Origin: Caballeronia sordidicola
GTDB lineage: Bacteria; Pseudomonadota; Gammaproteobacteria; Burkholderiales; Burkholderiaceae
Reading direction: 5' to 3'
Assembly (NCBI RefSeq): GCF_002220365.1
Contig: NZ_MTHB01000027.1
Span: forward strand, 117,695 to 181,694
DNA: 64,000 nucleotides
Below the pieces are notes generated by a model. It searched no databases and was not told where the DNA came from. It worked only from the letters and a program-made list of their open reading frames with translations. The first letter of the stretch is position 1; each line of letters begins with the position of its first letter. Position numbers and translations under genes: made by a program. Below are positions 37,358 to 46,092 of this stretch, in pieces.

Positions 37358-38560
37358 ATGTCAGCGCGAATTCTCTCTATTTTCGGCACACGCCCGGAAG
37401 CCATCAAAATGGCGCCGCTCGTGAAGCAGCTCGAAGCAGAGCCTTCTATTGAATCGATCGTTTGTGTCACCGGTCAGCATCGCGAAATGCTCAATCAGGT
37501 GCTCGAGCTGTTCAAAATTTCTCCCCATCATGATCTCTCGCTTATGACGGGTAATCAGACGCTGAATGGCCTCGCATCGCGTTTGCTCGCATCACTCGAT
37601 GACGTCCTCGCCAAAGAAAAGCCCGATCGCGTACTGGTGCACGGCGATACGACGACGGCATCGGTCACCGCGCTCGCCGCTTTTCATCGGAAGATTCCCG
37701 TCGGCCACGTCGAAGCGGGCCTTCGCACCGGCAACCTGATGCAACCCTGGCCGGAAGAGATGAACCGCCGCCTGGTCGACGTAATCAGCGACCTGATGTT
37801 CGCGCCCACCGCCGGCTCGAAAGCCAACCTGGCCGCCGAGTCACTGTCGGGCCGGGTCATTGTCACGGGCAACACGGTCATCGATGCACTGTTCATGACG
37901 GTTGCCCGTATCGACTCGGACGCCGTGCTGCGTGCCGAGCTCGACGCGCGGCTGCTCTTCATCGACGACACAAAACCGGTGCTGCTCGTCACCGGCCATC
38001 GCCGCGAAAGTTTCGGCGCCGGCTTCGACGGCATCTGCTCTGCGCTGGCCGAACTGGCCCAACGCAGCGACGTGCAGATCGTCTACCCCGTGCACCTGAA
38101 CCCGAACGTGCGCGGCCCGGTCCAGGAAAAGCTCGGCAAGTTGCCCAACGTTCATCTGATCGAGCCCCTCGACTACGTGGGTTTTGTCCGGCTAATGCAA
38201 CGCGCGTCGATCATCCTGACCGACTCGGGCGGCGTGCAGGAAGAAGCCCCGGCGCTCGGCAAGCCGGTGCTGGTGATGCGCGAGCTCACCGAACGGCCGG
38301 AAGCCGTTGCGGCCGGCACCGTGAAGCTGGTCGGCACGCGGCGCGAGTCGATCGTGAAAGCGGTTACCGCGTTGCTCGACGATCAGGGTGCGCGCGACCA
38401 GTTCGCTTGCAGGATCAACCCATACGGCGACGGCCATGCATCGGAGCGCATCGTCGCCGCGCTCGCAGGCCGGCCGTTCGAGGAATTTACGGAGGTTGCG
38501 GCTGGGCAGTGCCTGCCGTTCAGCGCCGGACGCGGGACTCTTTCTACGCAATTCGTGTAA
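37358..38560 (+). CDS. wecB: UDP-N-acetylglucosamine 2-epimerase (non-hydrolysing)
   Basis: The 400-residue GT-B-fold enzyme interconverts UDP-GlcNAc and UDP-ManNAc. Opening motif ILSIFGTRPEAIKMAPL, then GDTTTASV, HVEAGLRTGN and TDSGGVQEEAPALGKPVLVMR are all present. It is about 25 residues longer than E. coli WecB, with an unconserved C-terminal tail. Here it is the first gene of an exopolysaccharide-type unit, not an enterobacterial common antigen cluster, and no wecC dehydrogenase follows. It therefore probably supplies UDP-ManNAc, or pulls the precursor, for the NfrB-type glycosyltransferase encoded downstream. Confidence 0.95.
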   Translation: MSARILSIFGTRPEAIKMAPLVKQLEAEPSIESIVCVTGQHREMLNQVLELFKISPHHDLSLMTGNQTLNGLASRLLASLDDVLAKEKPDRVLVHGDTTTASVTALAAFHRKIPVGHVEAGLRTGNLMQPWPEEMNRRLVDVISDLMFAPTAGSKANLAAESLSGRVIVTGNTVIDALFMTVARIDSDAVLRAELDARLLFIDDTKPVLLVTGHRRESFGAGFDGICSALAELAQRSDVQIVYPVHLNPNVRGPVQEKLGKLPNVHLIEPLDYVGFVRLMQRASIILTDSGGVQEEAPALGKPVLVMRELTERPEAVAAGTVKLVGTRRESIVKAVTALLDDQGARDQFACRINPYGDGHASERIVAALAGRPFEEFTEVAAGQCLPFSAGRGTLSTQFV

Positions 38561-38682
38561 CAACTCGCGCGCCAGCTGTCGTCGCACTTTCACCGGTGTG
38601 TGCACAAGCGCTGCGCTACGCCGTTTTACCGATAGCAACCTCGTCATGCCGTTTGAAACCAGCGCGCAGCCACTGCGTCTGC

Positions 38683-41037
38683 ATGCCCCGCATTGCCTAT
38701 TTTTCGAAAGCATTGCATGCTAAATCTGAGACGACACTCTTGACCATCAAACCGTTTTCTCGCTGTAGCGCATCCCTTCGATCAGCTACCTTCGCAGCGT
38801 GGCCCGTCCTTTGTGCGTTGCATCTGACAGCCTATGCCGCGCCCGTTTTGGCCGCTACTCTCACCGATGCCACTGCTCCCACCGACGCCACCGCGGCCGC
38901 GCCCACTGGCGTAGCCGCTGCTTTCGCGCAACTCGGCAACGGGCGCATGGTGATACGCAACGTGTCGCTGGCCAACCTCGGGATGCACGATCCGGTCGTC
39001 CTGCAAGCGCCCGACGCGCGCCAGGAACTGTATTTGCCGGTGCCGGTCAATGTGCCGATCTCCAACGCAACCTTCCAGTTCGACGGTACGTATCTGCATG
39101 CCGACGGCGGCCGCACGACCATGCTGCTGTCGCTGGACGGCGCGCCCGTCCTCGCCCGCGCGCTGACACAGCAGCAAGGTGACGCGGCGGCCACGATCGG
39201 CGTTGATGGCACGGCGCGGCCGAGCGGCTTCGTTCGTGTCGGCCTTGGCTGGTCATCAGTGATCAACGACAACGTCTGTGCCGACCAGACGGCGATTGGC
39301 AATGTGCTGCGCGTGGGACCGACGTCTCGCTTGACATACAGTTTCGATCCCGCCGCGATCAACGACTTGCGCACCGCGTGGAGCGCGCTGCCGCCGACGC
39401 CGGTCGTGATGACCGGCGCGCGCGGCGTAGCGGCGCCGGCGTTCGACGCAGGCTGGCGTGCCGAAGCGCAGTTGCAGCGCGAAGGCAAGACGCCGGTCAC
39501 GCGCGCATGGCCAGTCGCCGGTGACAGCGTTGACCTGAGCGGCGTCGATGTGCCGGACGCGCTGCGGGCCATCCCCGCATTCGCCGCGCTTGCCGCTGGC
39601 GGCTTGCACAAACTCGCGAATCCGGCAGAAGCGGGCGCATGGGTGGCGCTCGCCCCTCACGGGGGCTTCGCGCCCGATGTGATCATCGCCGACGACCGTT
39701 TGCGCGACGCGCTCAAAACTGAACTTGACGCGCTTCGTACGCAAGTCGACGCCGCCGCGCGCGGCTCAAGCTCATCCACGACGGCCGCCACCGCCGCCAC
39801 TGCTGCGTTCGACGCATGGCGCGCCCGGTCCATCGGCCCGATCGCCGAACCGCTTGCAGCCGGCGAAGTGCGCGTCGCGCATCTGGCCGGTCAGGTCGCA
39901 ATCGTCGTAGGCGATAACGACGGCGTCGCCGTGCTCGCGCGTGCCTGGCGGGCAATCGACGTGTCGGATCGACTGGTCGTGCATCAGATCGACCGCACGC
40001 AGAATGCAGACGTCGATGCTATCTCGCTGTCGGCGCTCGGCGGCCAGCCGCGCACGCTCAATGTGCTCGGCCGCGCGACGTGGGACGCGAATTTCGACCT
40101 CGGCGCGGTGTCAGGAAACGGCAAACTCCCGTCCGCGATCGTGCTTGATATATCCGCGATGCCCACACTCCATGGCGGTGTGCAAACCGCTGCGATCTAT
40201 TTCAACGACGTGCTGATCGGCGCGCAAACGCTGAACACCACCGGCAAGCCGCAACGAATCACCGCACACGTGCCGCACTACGCGCTGGCACCCGGCAACC
40301 TGCTGCACGTAGTGTTTGAACGTCAGCCGGAAGGCGGTTGCCAGGCTCGCTCGGAAGGCCAGCCCATCGCCGTGCTGCCGACCAGCAACCTGCAACTCGA
40401 CAAGGCGGATCTCGACGACAATTTCACTGGCATGGCCGCGCGATTCGCGACCAGCGCCACGCTGATCGTCCCGTCCGCGTATCTCGACGACACGACGTTG
40501 TCGCTCGCACGCGTCGCCCGCCTGGCGAATGCGGCCGGCATTGTGCCCTCGCGTACGACGCTGTCGGTTGCGCCGAAGGGCGAAGCCGTCGCGCCGAAGG
40601 ATCCGTTCCTTGCCGCCGATGTCGCGCTGAAAAGCGAAACGTCGCACGCGATGCTGTCGCAAGACCGTCTGACGCTGACTGACGCGTCGGGCAAGATGCT
40701 CGCGGATGTATCGGGCCTGAAGAATCTCGCGTTGATCGACGTGGTGAGGGCGGACGGCGCGCCCGGCATTGTCTACCGCGCGACCGGCGAAACGGCGCCG
40801 GTATTGCCTGCGTCGCTGCAACTGACGCCGGGCGACGTTGCGCTAGTCGACGCGGGTGGGGTGGCCAAGCGCTTCGACACACTGCATCCGGGTGAAGTAC
40901 TCCAACCCGATAACGGCGTCTCGTGGTTCGTGCAGAACTGGTGGCGCTGGGGCATCCCGGCTGCGCTGGTCGCGCTGTTCCTCGTCTTGCTGCTGGTCGC
41001 GTCGATCGCTCGCCGCAGGCATCGGGACAAGACGTGA
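38683..41037 (+). CDS. BcsB-like periplasmic protein with C-terminal membrane anchor
   Basis: The product of about 784 residues has an N-terminal signal region, long beta-rich periplasmic domains and one C-terminal transmembrane helix (IPAALVALFLVLLLVASIA) followed by a basic tail. This is the layout of BcsB, the cellulose synthase partner subunit. BcsB-family features include ISNATFQFDGTYLH-like carbohydrate-binding repeats and the FPxP-like C-terminal part. The start is uncertain: ATG 38683 or TTG 38740, neither with a strong ribosome site. Its stop overlaps the nfrB GTG start by four bases. In this context it likely guides a nascent glycan through the periplasm for the NfrB synthase rather than for cellulose; no bcsA gene is present. 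Confidence 0.82.
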   Translation: MPRIAYFSKALHAKSETTLLTIKPFSRCSASLRSATFAAWPVLCALHLTAYAAPVLAATLTDATAPTDATAAAPTGVAAAFAQLGNGRMVIRNVSLANLGMHDPVVLQAPDARQELYLPVPVNVPISNATFQFDGTYLHADGGRTTMLLSLDGAPVLARALTQQQGDAAATIGVDGTARPSGFVRVGLGWSSVINDNVCADQTAIGNVLRVGPTSRLTYSFDPAAINDLRTAWSALPPTPVVMTGARGVAAPAFDAGWRAEAQLQREGKTPVTRAWPVAGDSVDLSGVDVPDALRAIPAFAALAAGGLHKLANPAEAGAWVALAPHGGFAPDVIIADDRLRDALKTELDALRTQVDAAARGSSSSTTAATAATAAFDAWRARSIGPIAEPLAAGEVRVAHLAGQVAIVVGDNDGVAVLARAWRAIDVSDRLVVHQIDRTQNADVDAISLSALGGQPRTLNVLGRATWDANFDLGAVSGNGKLPSAIVLDISAMPTLHGGVQTAAIYFNDVLIGAQTLNTTGKPQRITAHVPHYALAPGNLLHVVFERQPEGGCQARSEGQPIAVLPTSNLQLDKADLDDNFTGMAARFATSATLIVPSAYLDDTTLSLARVARLANAAGIVPSRTTLSVAPKGEAVAPKDPFLAADVALKSETSHAMLSQDRLTLTDASGKMLADVSGLKNLALIDVVRADGAPGIVYRATGETAPVLPASLQLTPGDVALVDAGGVAKRFDTLHPGEVLQPDNGVSWFVQNWWRWGIPAALVALFLVLLLVASIARRRHRDKT

Positions 41038-43241
41038 CGGTCGCCACGTCGAATTGGGATCCGGGCTACGCGGTCGCGCACTACTACCAGGGACTCGAGT
41101 ACGTGGCCGCGGTGGTCGCGACGATCATCCTGCTGTCCAGTCTCGATGACCTGTTTATCGACGCCTGGTACTGGGGGCGGGAGATCCTGCGCCGCTTGAC
41201 GATCCAGCGCATGCACAAGCCGCTGACCAGTGCGCAGCTGTATGCGCACGACCAGCAGCCCATTGCGATCATGGTACCCGCGTGGCATGAATACGACGTG
41301 ATCGCGTCGATGCTCGAGGACATGGTGCGGGTGCTCGATTACCGCAACTATGTGGTGTTCGTCGGCACGTATCAGAACGATGCGCAGACCATCGCCGAAG
41401 TGGAACGGATGCGCCGCCGCTACAAGCAGTTGCGGCGCGTCGAGGTACCGCACGACGGTCCGACCTGCAAGGCGGATTGCCTGAACTGGGTGATCGCGGC
41501 CATTTTCCGCTATGAAAAAGAGGCGGACATCGAATTCGCGGGCGTTGTACTGCATGACAGCGAGGACGTGCTGCATCCGGTCGAACTGCGCTTCTTCAAC
41601 TACCTGTTGCCACGCAAGGACATGATTCAGTTGCCAGTGGCATCGCTGGAGCGCAACTGGTTCGAGCTCGTCGCGGGCACCTATATGGACGAGTTCGCCG
41701 AATGGCACGCGAAGGATCTCGTGGTGCGCGAGAGCCTGTCCGGCACGGTGCCGTCGGCTGGCGTGGGTACGTGCTTTTCACGCCGTGCAATGCTCGCGCT
41801 GATCGAACAAACGAACAACCAGCCGTTCAATACCGAAAGCCTGACCGAGGATTACGACGTTGGCGAGCGGCTCGGCAAGATGGGCATGCTCTCTATTTTC
41901 GCGCGCTTTCCGGTGCAGTTCGCGACGCGGCGAAAGTCCTGGTTCGGCTTGGGAAAGGAGCGCGAATTCATGCTGACCATGCCGCTGTGCGTGCGCGAAT
42001 TTTTCCCCGATACATTCCGCACTGCGTATCGACAGCGTGCGCGCTGGACCCTCGGCATTGGGCTGCAGGGCTGGAAGCAGACCGGCTGGAGCGGCTCGCT
42101 TGCGAACCGCTATTTGCTGTTGCGCGATCGCAAGGGCATTGTCACGGCGTTTGTCGGGATCCTGGCTTATGGACTGGTGCTCCAGTTCTTGCTGTTCGCC
42201 ATCGCCAGTATGTCCGGCGTTTTACCTCGGCTCTTCGCATCGCCGTTTTCCGATTCGAAGTGGCTGGTTTTCGTGCTGTGCGGGAACGCCTGCGCGCTGC
42301 TGCTGCGCGTCGCGCAACGAATCTTTTTCGTCACCCGGTTGTATGGATGGGAACACGGACTGTTGTCGGTGCCGCGGATGGTCGTTGGCAACTTCATCAA
42401 TTTCATGGCCGTGTCGCGGGCGTGGAAGCTGTTCATTGGACATCTCGTGACCGGCAAGCGGCTCGCATGGGACAAGACGATGCACGACTTTCCGTCGGAA
42501 GACGGACTCGGCATCCAACGTCAGCGGCTCGGTGAACTGCTGGTTTCGTGGCAGGCCATCGACGCGAACAAGCTCGAACTTGCGTTGAACGAAGGCCATG
42601 CGCGCGAAGCGCCGCTCGGCCGCGTGCTGATGGCGAAAGGCTGGCTGGACGAGGAAACGCTCGCCGAAGCGATCGCGTTCCAGTCGGATCTGGAACGCGG
42701 GTCGCTCGATCCTGAACGGTTGCCGCGCGATGCCGAACGGTTGCCGCTTGCGGATATCGTGCGGCATCGCGTGCTTCCGCAAGGCGAGGATCGCCAAGGC
42801 CGCACGATCTTGCTGACCGCAAACCCGATCAGCGAAGCGCCGCTCGCGTATCTGGTCACGCAACTCGGGCAGCCAGTCACGCAGCGGATCGTGCGTGAAG
42901 GCGATATCGCGACCGGAATTCGGCTGCTGCGCGGCGTGGACGTCTCCGGGCCGGCGCCCATTGCAATGCAGACTGTGCCGGGCCTGCGAGTCCGTACGTG
43001 GCCAGTGGATGCCGAGGCGGTGCCTGTGCCTCGGCGCGGCGTGCCGTTGATCGGCGATCTGCTGATCGAACTGGGACACGTGACACGCGCCAGTTTCGAA
43101 GGGGCACTGCAGAGTTATCGCCCGGATCTGCATGGTCTGATTGGCGACTACATGGTGGCGCGCGAAGTCATCTCGCGCGCCGCACTCGAAAACGTGATTC
43201 AGGAACAACATCGTTTGCGCGGCGATGAGGCGACTCGCTGA
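41034..43241 (+). CDS. nfrB: NfrB-type membrane glycosyltransferase with C-terminal c-di-GMP-binding-like modules
   Basis: The 735-residue product (E. coli NfrB is about 745) starts at GTG 41034, overlapping the BcsB-like stop. Layout: a transmembrane helix near residues 20-40; a GT2 catalytic domain (about 75-380) with substrate-binding HDSEDVLHPVEL and acceptor/polymerase motif QRARWTLGIGLQGW; and several membrane helices (about 365-475). Two GspE-N/MshEN-like modules follow at about 495-560 (RLGELL...LGRVLMAKG) and 668-732 (IGDLLIELG...IGDYMVARE). In E. coli, NfrB makes a surface glycan used by phage N4, and its C-terminal domain is reported to bind c-di-GMP. A c-di-GMP-gated exopolysaccharide synthase is predicted. 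Confidence 0.92.
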   Translation: MTVATSNWDPGYAVAHYYQGLEYVAAVVATIILLSSLDDLFIDAWYWGREILRRLTIQRMHKPLTSAQLYAHDQQPIAIMVPAWHEYDVIASMLEDMVRVLDYRNYVVFVGTYQNDAQTIAEVERMRRRYKQLRRVEVPHDGPTCKADCLNWVIAAIFRYEKEADIEFAGVVLHDSEDVLHPVELRFFNYLLPRKDMIQLPVASLERNWFELVAGTYMDEFAEWHAKDLVVRESLSGTVPSAGVGTCFSRRAMLALIEQTNNQPFNTESLTEDYDVGERLGKMGMLSIFARFPVQFATRRKSWFGLGKEREFMLTMPLCVREFFPDTFRTAYRQRARWTLGIGLQGWKQTGWSGSLANRYLLLRDRKGIVTAFVGILAYGLVLQFLLFAIASMSGVLPRLFASPFSDSKWLVFVLCGNACALLLRVAQRIFFVTRLYGWEHGLLSVPRMVVGNFINFMAVSRAWKLFIGHLVTGKRLAWDKTMHDFPSEDGLGIQRQRLGELLVSWQAIDANKLELALNEGHAREAPLGRVLMAKGWLDEETLAEAIAFQSDLERGSLDPERLPRDAERLPLADIVRHRVLPQGEDRQGRTILLTANPISEAPLAYLVTQLGQPVTQRIVREGDIATGIRLLRGVDVSGPAPIAMQTVPGLRVRTWPVDAEAVPVPRRGVPLIGDLLIELGHVTRASFEGALQSYRPDLHGLIGDYMVAREVISRAALENVIQEQHRLRGDEATR

Positions 43242-45814
43242 TGAAGCTCGACGTGATCCCCAACTGTTGCAAGTCCGCGACTTTCGTATCGAGCACTCAT
43301 GTGGCCGGTGTGATCGTTGCGGCCACGCTGTGCTTCGGCACGGCCGCCCAGGCTGCTGCATCTGCTGCATCCGCTGCATTGCCGCTGCCGCTATCCGGCG
43401 CTGCGTATCGCGTCGCACAAGAAGGCTACGCTTCGTTCGCACGTCACGATTACGAAACGAGCACGGCACAGGCGCGTGAAGCGATCCGTCAGCGTCCTGA
43501 TGTGGTGTCGCTGCGCCTGCTCCTCGCCAACTCGCTGGCGGCGGCGCACCACTATGAGGCCGCGGCCGTATCGCTGAGTCAGGCGATTGCAGAGATCGGC
43601 CCGGACCAGGCGTTGGTCACGCGGCGTGCGCAGATCGAAGCGTTGAGCAGATCGGTGAATGCCAGTGGGCACGGCCGACGCGCGCACGGCAAACGCAGGG
43701 CGGCTAGCGCATCGCCGGCATCGGTCGCGGTCGCCGGCGAAGCGAACGAGACGCCCCTCACGGGCGACGCATTCACCGCTGCGCAACGTGCATACACGCT
43801 CTACGCCGAAAAAGATTTTTCCGGCTCTGCGAAGGCCGCGGGCGTTGCTATCGCGTTGCGTCCGGACATGCTGCGGTTGCGCCTGCTTCAGATCGATGCA
43901 GCGAGCAACGCGGGACAAGACGCCGTCGCGTTCGCTTACGACGAGGACGCGGTCAAGCGCTTCGGTGACACGGACGCATTGCGTTCGCGTCGTTCGTTTA
44001 TTGGCAATCGTCTCGCGCCAAGGTTTTCCAGCGATGCGTTCGTCGCGCTAAATCAGGGCGACATTTCGCAGGCGGTCGAGCTGATACGCCGAGCGGTTGC
44101 CTATGCGCCCGAGCGGACAGGCTACCGGATCCAGTTGATCGACGCGCTGTTCGACGCGAACGATCTGCCCGCTGTGGAGGCCGCGGCGTCGGAGGGCATT
44201 GCTTACGGCATTGCGTATGGGAGCAACGACATCATGCTGTGGACGCTACGCGGCTATGCACGCGCGGCCCAAGGCAGGATCGAATTAGCCGATGCGGATT
44301 TCGCCAAGGCACTGCAGGAAAAAGACGCGACGCCGCGCGACCAGCGGGTGGCGCGTACGATCATCGCCGATGTATGGAATAGGGAAGGCCAACCGCAACG
44401 CGCGCTCGACCTGCTCACGCCGCTTAAATTCGTCCACGACGATACCGATCCACCGCTCGCCGCACGCCGCTTCAAAGCGAAGCAGTTGGTCGCTGCGAGC
44501 GCGTCGAAAGCATCCACGATGACGGCGCCCATCGACCCTGCGTTGCGTCCGGATATTGCCTGCGATGCCACCGAGTTTGGTGCGTTGTGCTACGTCTATC
44601 CCGCCGATCCTGGCTTTGCAGCCGCGCGAAACGCGGTCGCGGCCGCCAAGCGGGGCGACAAGAAAGCGGCCGTCGAATTCGCGCGCAAGGCGGTCGCCGC
44701 GGCGCCTGATGATCCACAGCATCGAGTAGAACTGATCAATGCGCTGACGAACGACCATCAGACCGCCGCCGCCACGCGCGAAGCCAAGGCGACCGTGCGC
44801 GCGGGCCTGCTGGACGGCATGCCCGATCTGAGCGCGGCATACATCGCGCAGCGTGCAGGCGAAAATGGCGTCGCGTACCAGCGTTTCAAACAGGCGGACC
44901 AGACGGGCGAGCTGCCGTCCAGGGCGAACGCGGATGCGGCCTATGCCGCGGCCCACGCGCACCAGAACAAGGACGCCGCGATGTATTTCGAACGCGCGAT
45001 CGACTCAGGCATCACGCCGGCGGAGGGCGACGCGGCAGCGACGCCGCAGCAACTGCTCGATATGCGCAGCGCACACGCCAACGCGACCCGCGACTGGGGC
45101 TTCAACGTATCCACGAACTATCGCAGCGCGGGCTTGCAGCCAGGCTTCGTGTCGACGCCGTCGCCGGGTATTGCGAACAACTGGCAGGCTGGCGTTGAAG
45201 CATACTGGCGGCCATTCGGCAGCCTCGACGACCGGATGTTCGAGGTCTATACGCGTGGTTACGAAGACTTCGGCGTGAGCGGCGGCGGCCCGAGCGGGGT
45301 ATCGACGCTGGAAAACGTGGTCGGGGCGCGGGTCAAGCCCTTCGCCAGCATCAACACGATCTTTGCGATAGAACACATCTTCCCGATCGGCTCGCACGTG
45401 CACAATGACTGGCTCGCGCGGATCGCGTATTCGGGTGGCGTCGGCACCGAGCGCCGCATCGACACACCGTCGTGGTGGACCGCGCAGATGTACGCGGAAG
45501 GCGGCTGTTATCTGAACGCGGCGACTTGCTATGCGACGACCAACATCGAAGGCGGTCATACGTTCCGTATCGATTCGATCAGCCCGAAGCTGACCGTGTT
45601 TCCGTACGCCGTGATCGGCGCGGATTACGACTCGTCGATCGATCACAGTATTCCGGCCGGCGCTGGCGTGGGCGTGTCCGCGCGCTATTGGATGCGAGAC
45701 AGCGCGTACGACAAGCCGCGCTCATATGTGGATCTGTCAGTGCAATATCGCTGGCACATTACCGGCGACGACCGTTCCCGCGGCTTGTTCTTCGGCGCCA
45801 TCTATTCCTACTGA
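43241..45814 (+). CDS. nfrA: NfrA-like outer-membrane protein with TPR repeats
   Basis: The 857-residue protein starts one base inside the nfrB stop (TGATG). It has a signal peptide (cleavage after AQA near residue 37) and Ala-rich tetratricopeptide-like repeats over about residues 45-600. A C-terminal domain of about 240 residues resembles the NfrA C-terminal beta-rich domain and ends in an aromatic outer-membrane-type terminus (FFGAIYSY). In E. coli NfrA is the outer-membrane receptor for phage N4 and partner of NfrB. The TPR plus barrel layout also parallels BcsC and PgaA, so export of the NfrB product is a reasonable role. Confidence 0.88.
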   Translation: MKLDVIPNCCKSATFVSSTHVAGVIVAATLCFGTAAQAAASAASAALPLPLSGAAYRVAQEGYASFARHDYETSTAQAREAIRQRPDVVSLRLLLANSLAAAHHYEAAAVSLSQAIAEIGPDQALVTRRAQIEALSRSVNASGHGRRAHGKRRAASASPASVAVAGEANETPLTGDAFTAAQRAYTLYAEKDFSGSAKAAGVAIALRPDMLRLRLLQIDAASNAGQDAVAFAYDEDAVKRFGDTDALRSRRSFIGNRLAPRFSSDAFVALNQGDISQAVELIRRAVAYAPERTGYRIQLIDALFDANDLPAVEAAASEGIAYGIAYGSNDIMLWTLRGYARAAQGRIELADADFAKALQEKDATPRDQRVARTIIADVWNREGQPQRALDLLTPLKFVHDDTDPPLAARRFKAKQLVAASASKASTMTAPIDPALRPDIACDATEFGALCYVYPADPGFAAARNAVAAAKRGDKKAAVEFARKAVAAAPDDPQHRVELINALTNDHQTAAATREAKATVRAGLLDGMPDLSAAYIAQRAGENGVAYQRFKQADQTGELPSRANADAAYAAAHAHQNKDAAMYFERAIDSGITPAEGDAAATPQQLLDMRSAHANATRDWGFNVSTNYRSAGLQPGFVSTPSPGIANNWQAGVEAYWRPFGSLDDRMFEVYTRGYEDFGVSGGGPSGVSTLENVVGARVKPFASINTIFAIEHIFPIGSHVHNDWLARIAYSGGVGTERRIDTPSWWTAQMYAEGGCYLNAATCYATTNIEGGHTFRIDSISPKLTVFPYAVIGADYDSSIDHSIPAGAGVGVSARYWMRDSAYDKPRSYVDLSVQYRWHITGDDRSRGLFFGAIYSY

Positions 45815-45952
45815 GTCACGCTGCAGGTATTCACAAGCAAATGCTTCTGCCGGTGCGCCGTACGCCTTGTATGATTTAATCGGAGTTGATCGGATGCCGT
45901 GCGTTACCGTTTAGATGACGTCGAGACCCACCCCGCGAAGCGCGCGCGACCA

Positions 45953-46008
45953 CCGTCGCGATTACCGTCGCGATTACCGTCGCGATTACCGTCGCGATTA
46001 CCGTGATA
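45953..46008 (+). repeat. 12-bp tandem repeat, four copies plus partial
   Basis: CCGTCGCGATTA repeats exactly at 45953-45964, 45965-45976, 45977-45988 and 45989-46000, then a partial copy CCGTGATA. It lies between nfrA and the next gene. The unit length preserves reading frame, but no start codon precedes the array in the downstream gene's frame, so it is probably leader sequence. Confidence 0.9.
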
Positions 46009-46092
46009 CCACTTCAACACCGGCTCCGTATGCCTGATGATTCTTACACTGCGCATGGGATGGCCGGCAGAGATCGGGATGAACCCGACGGC

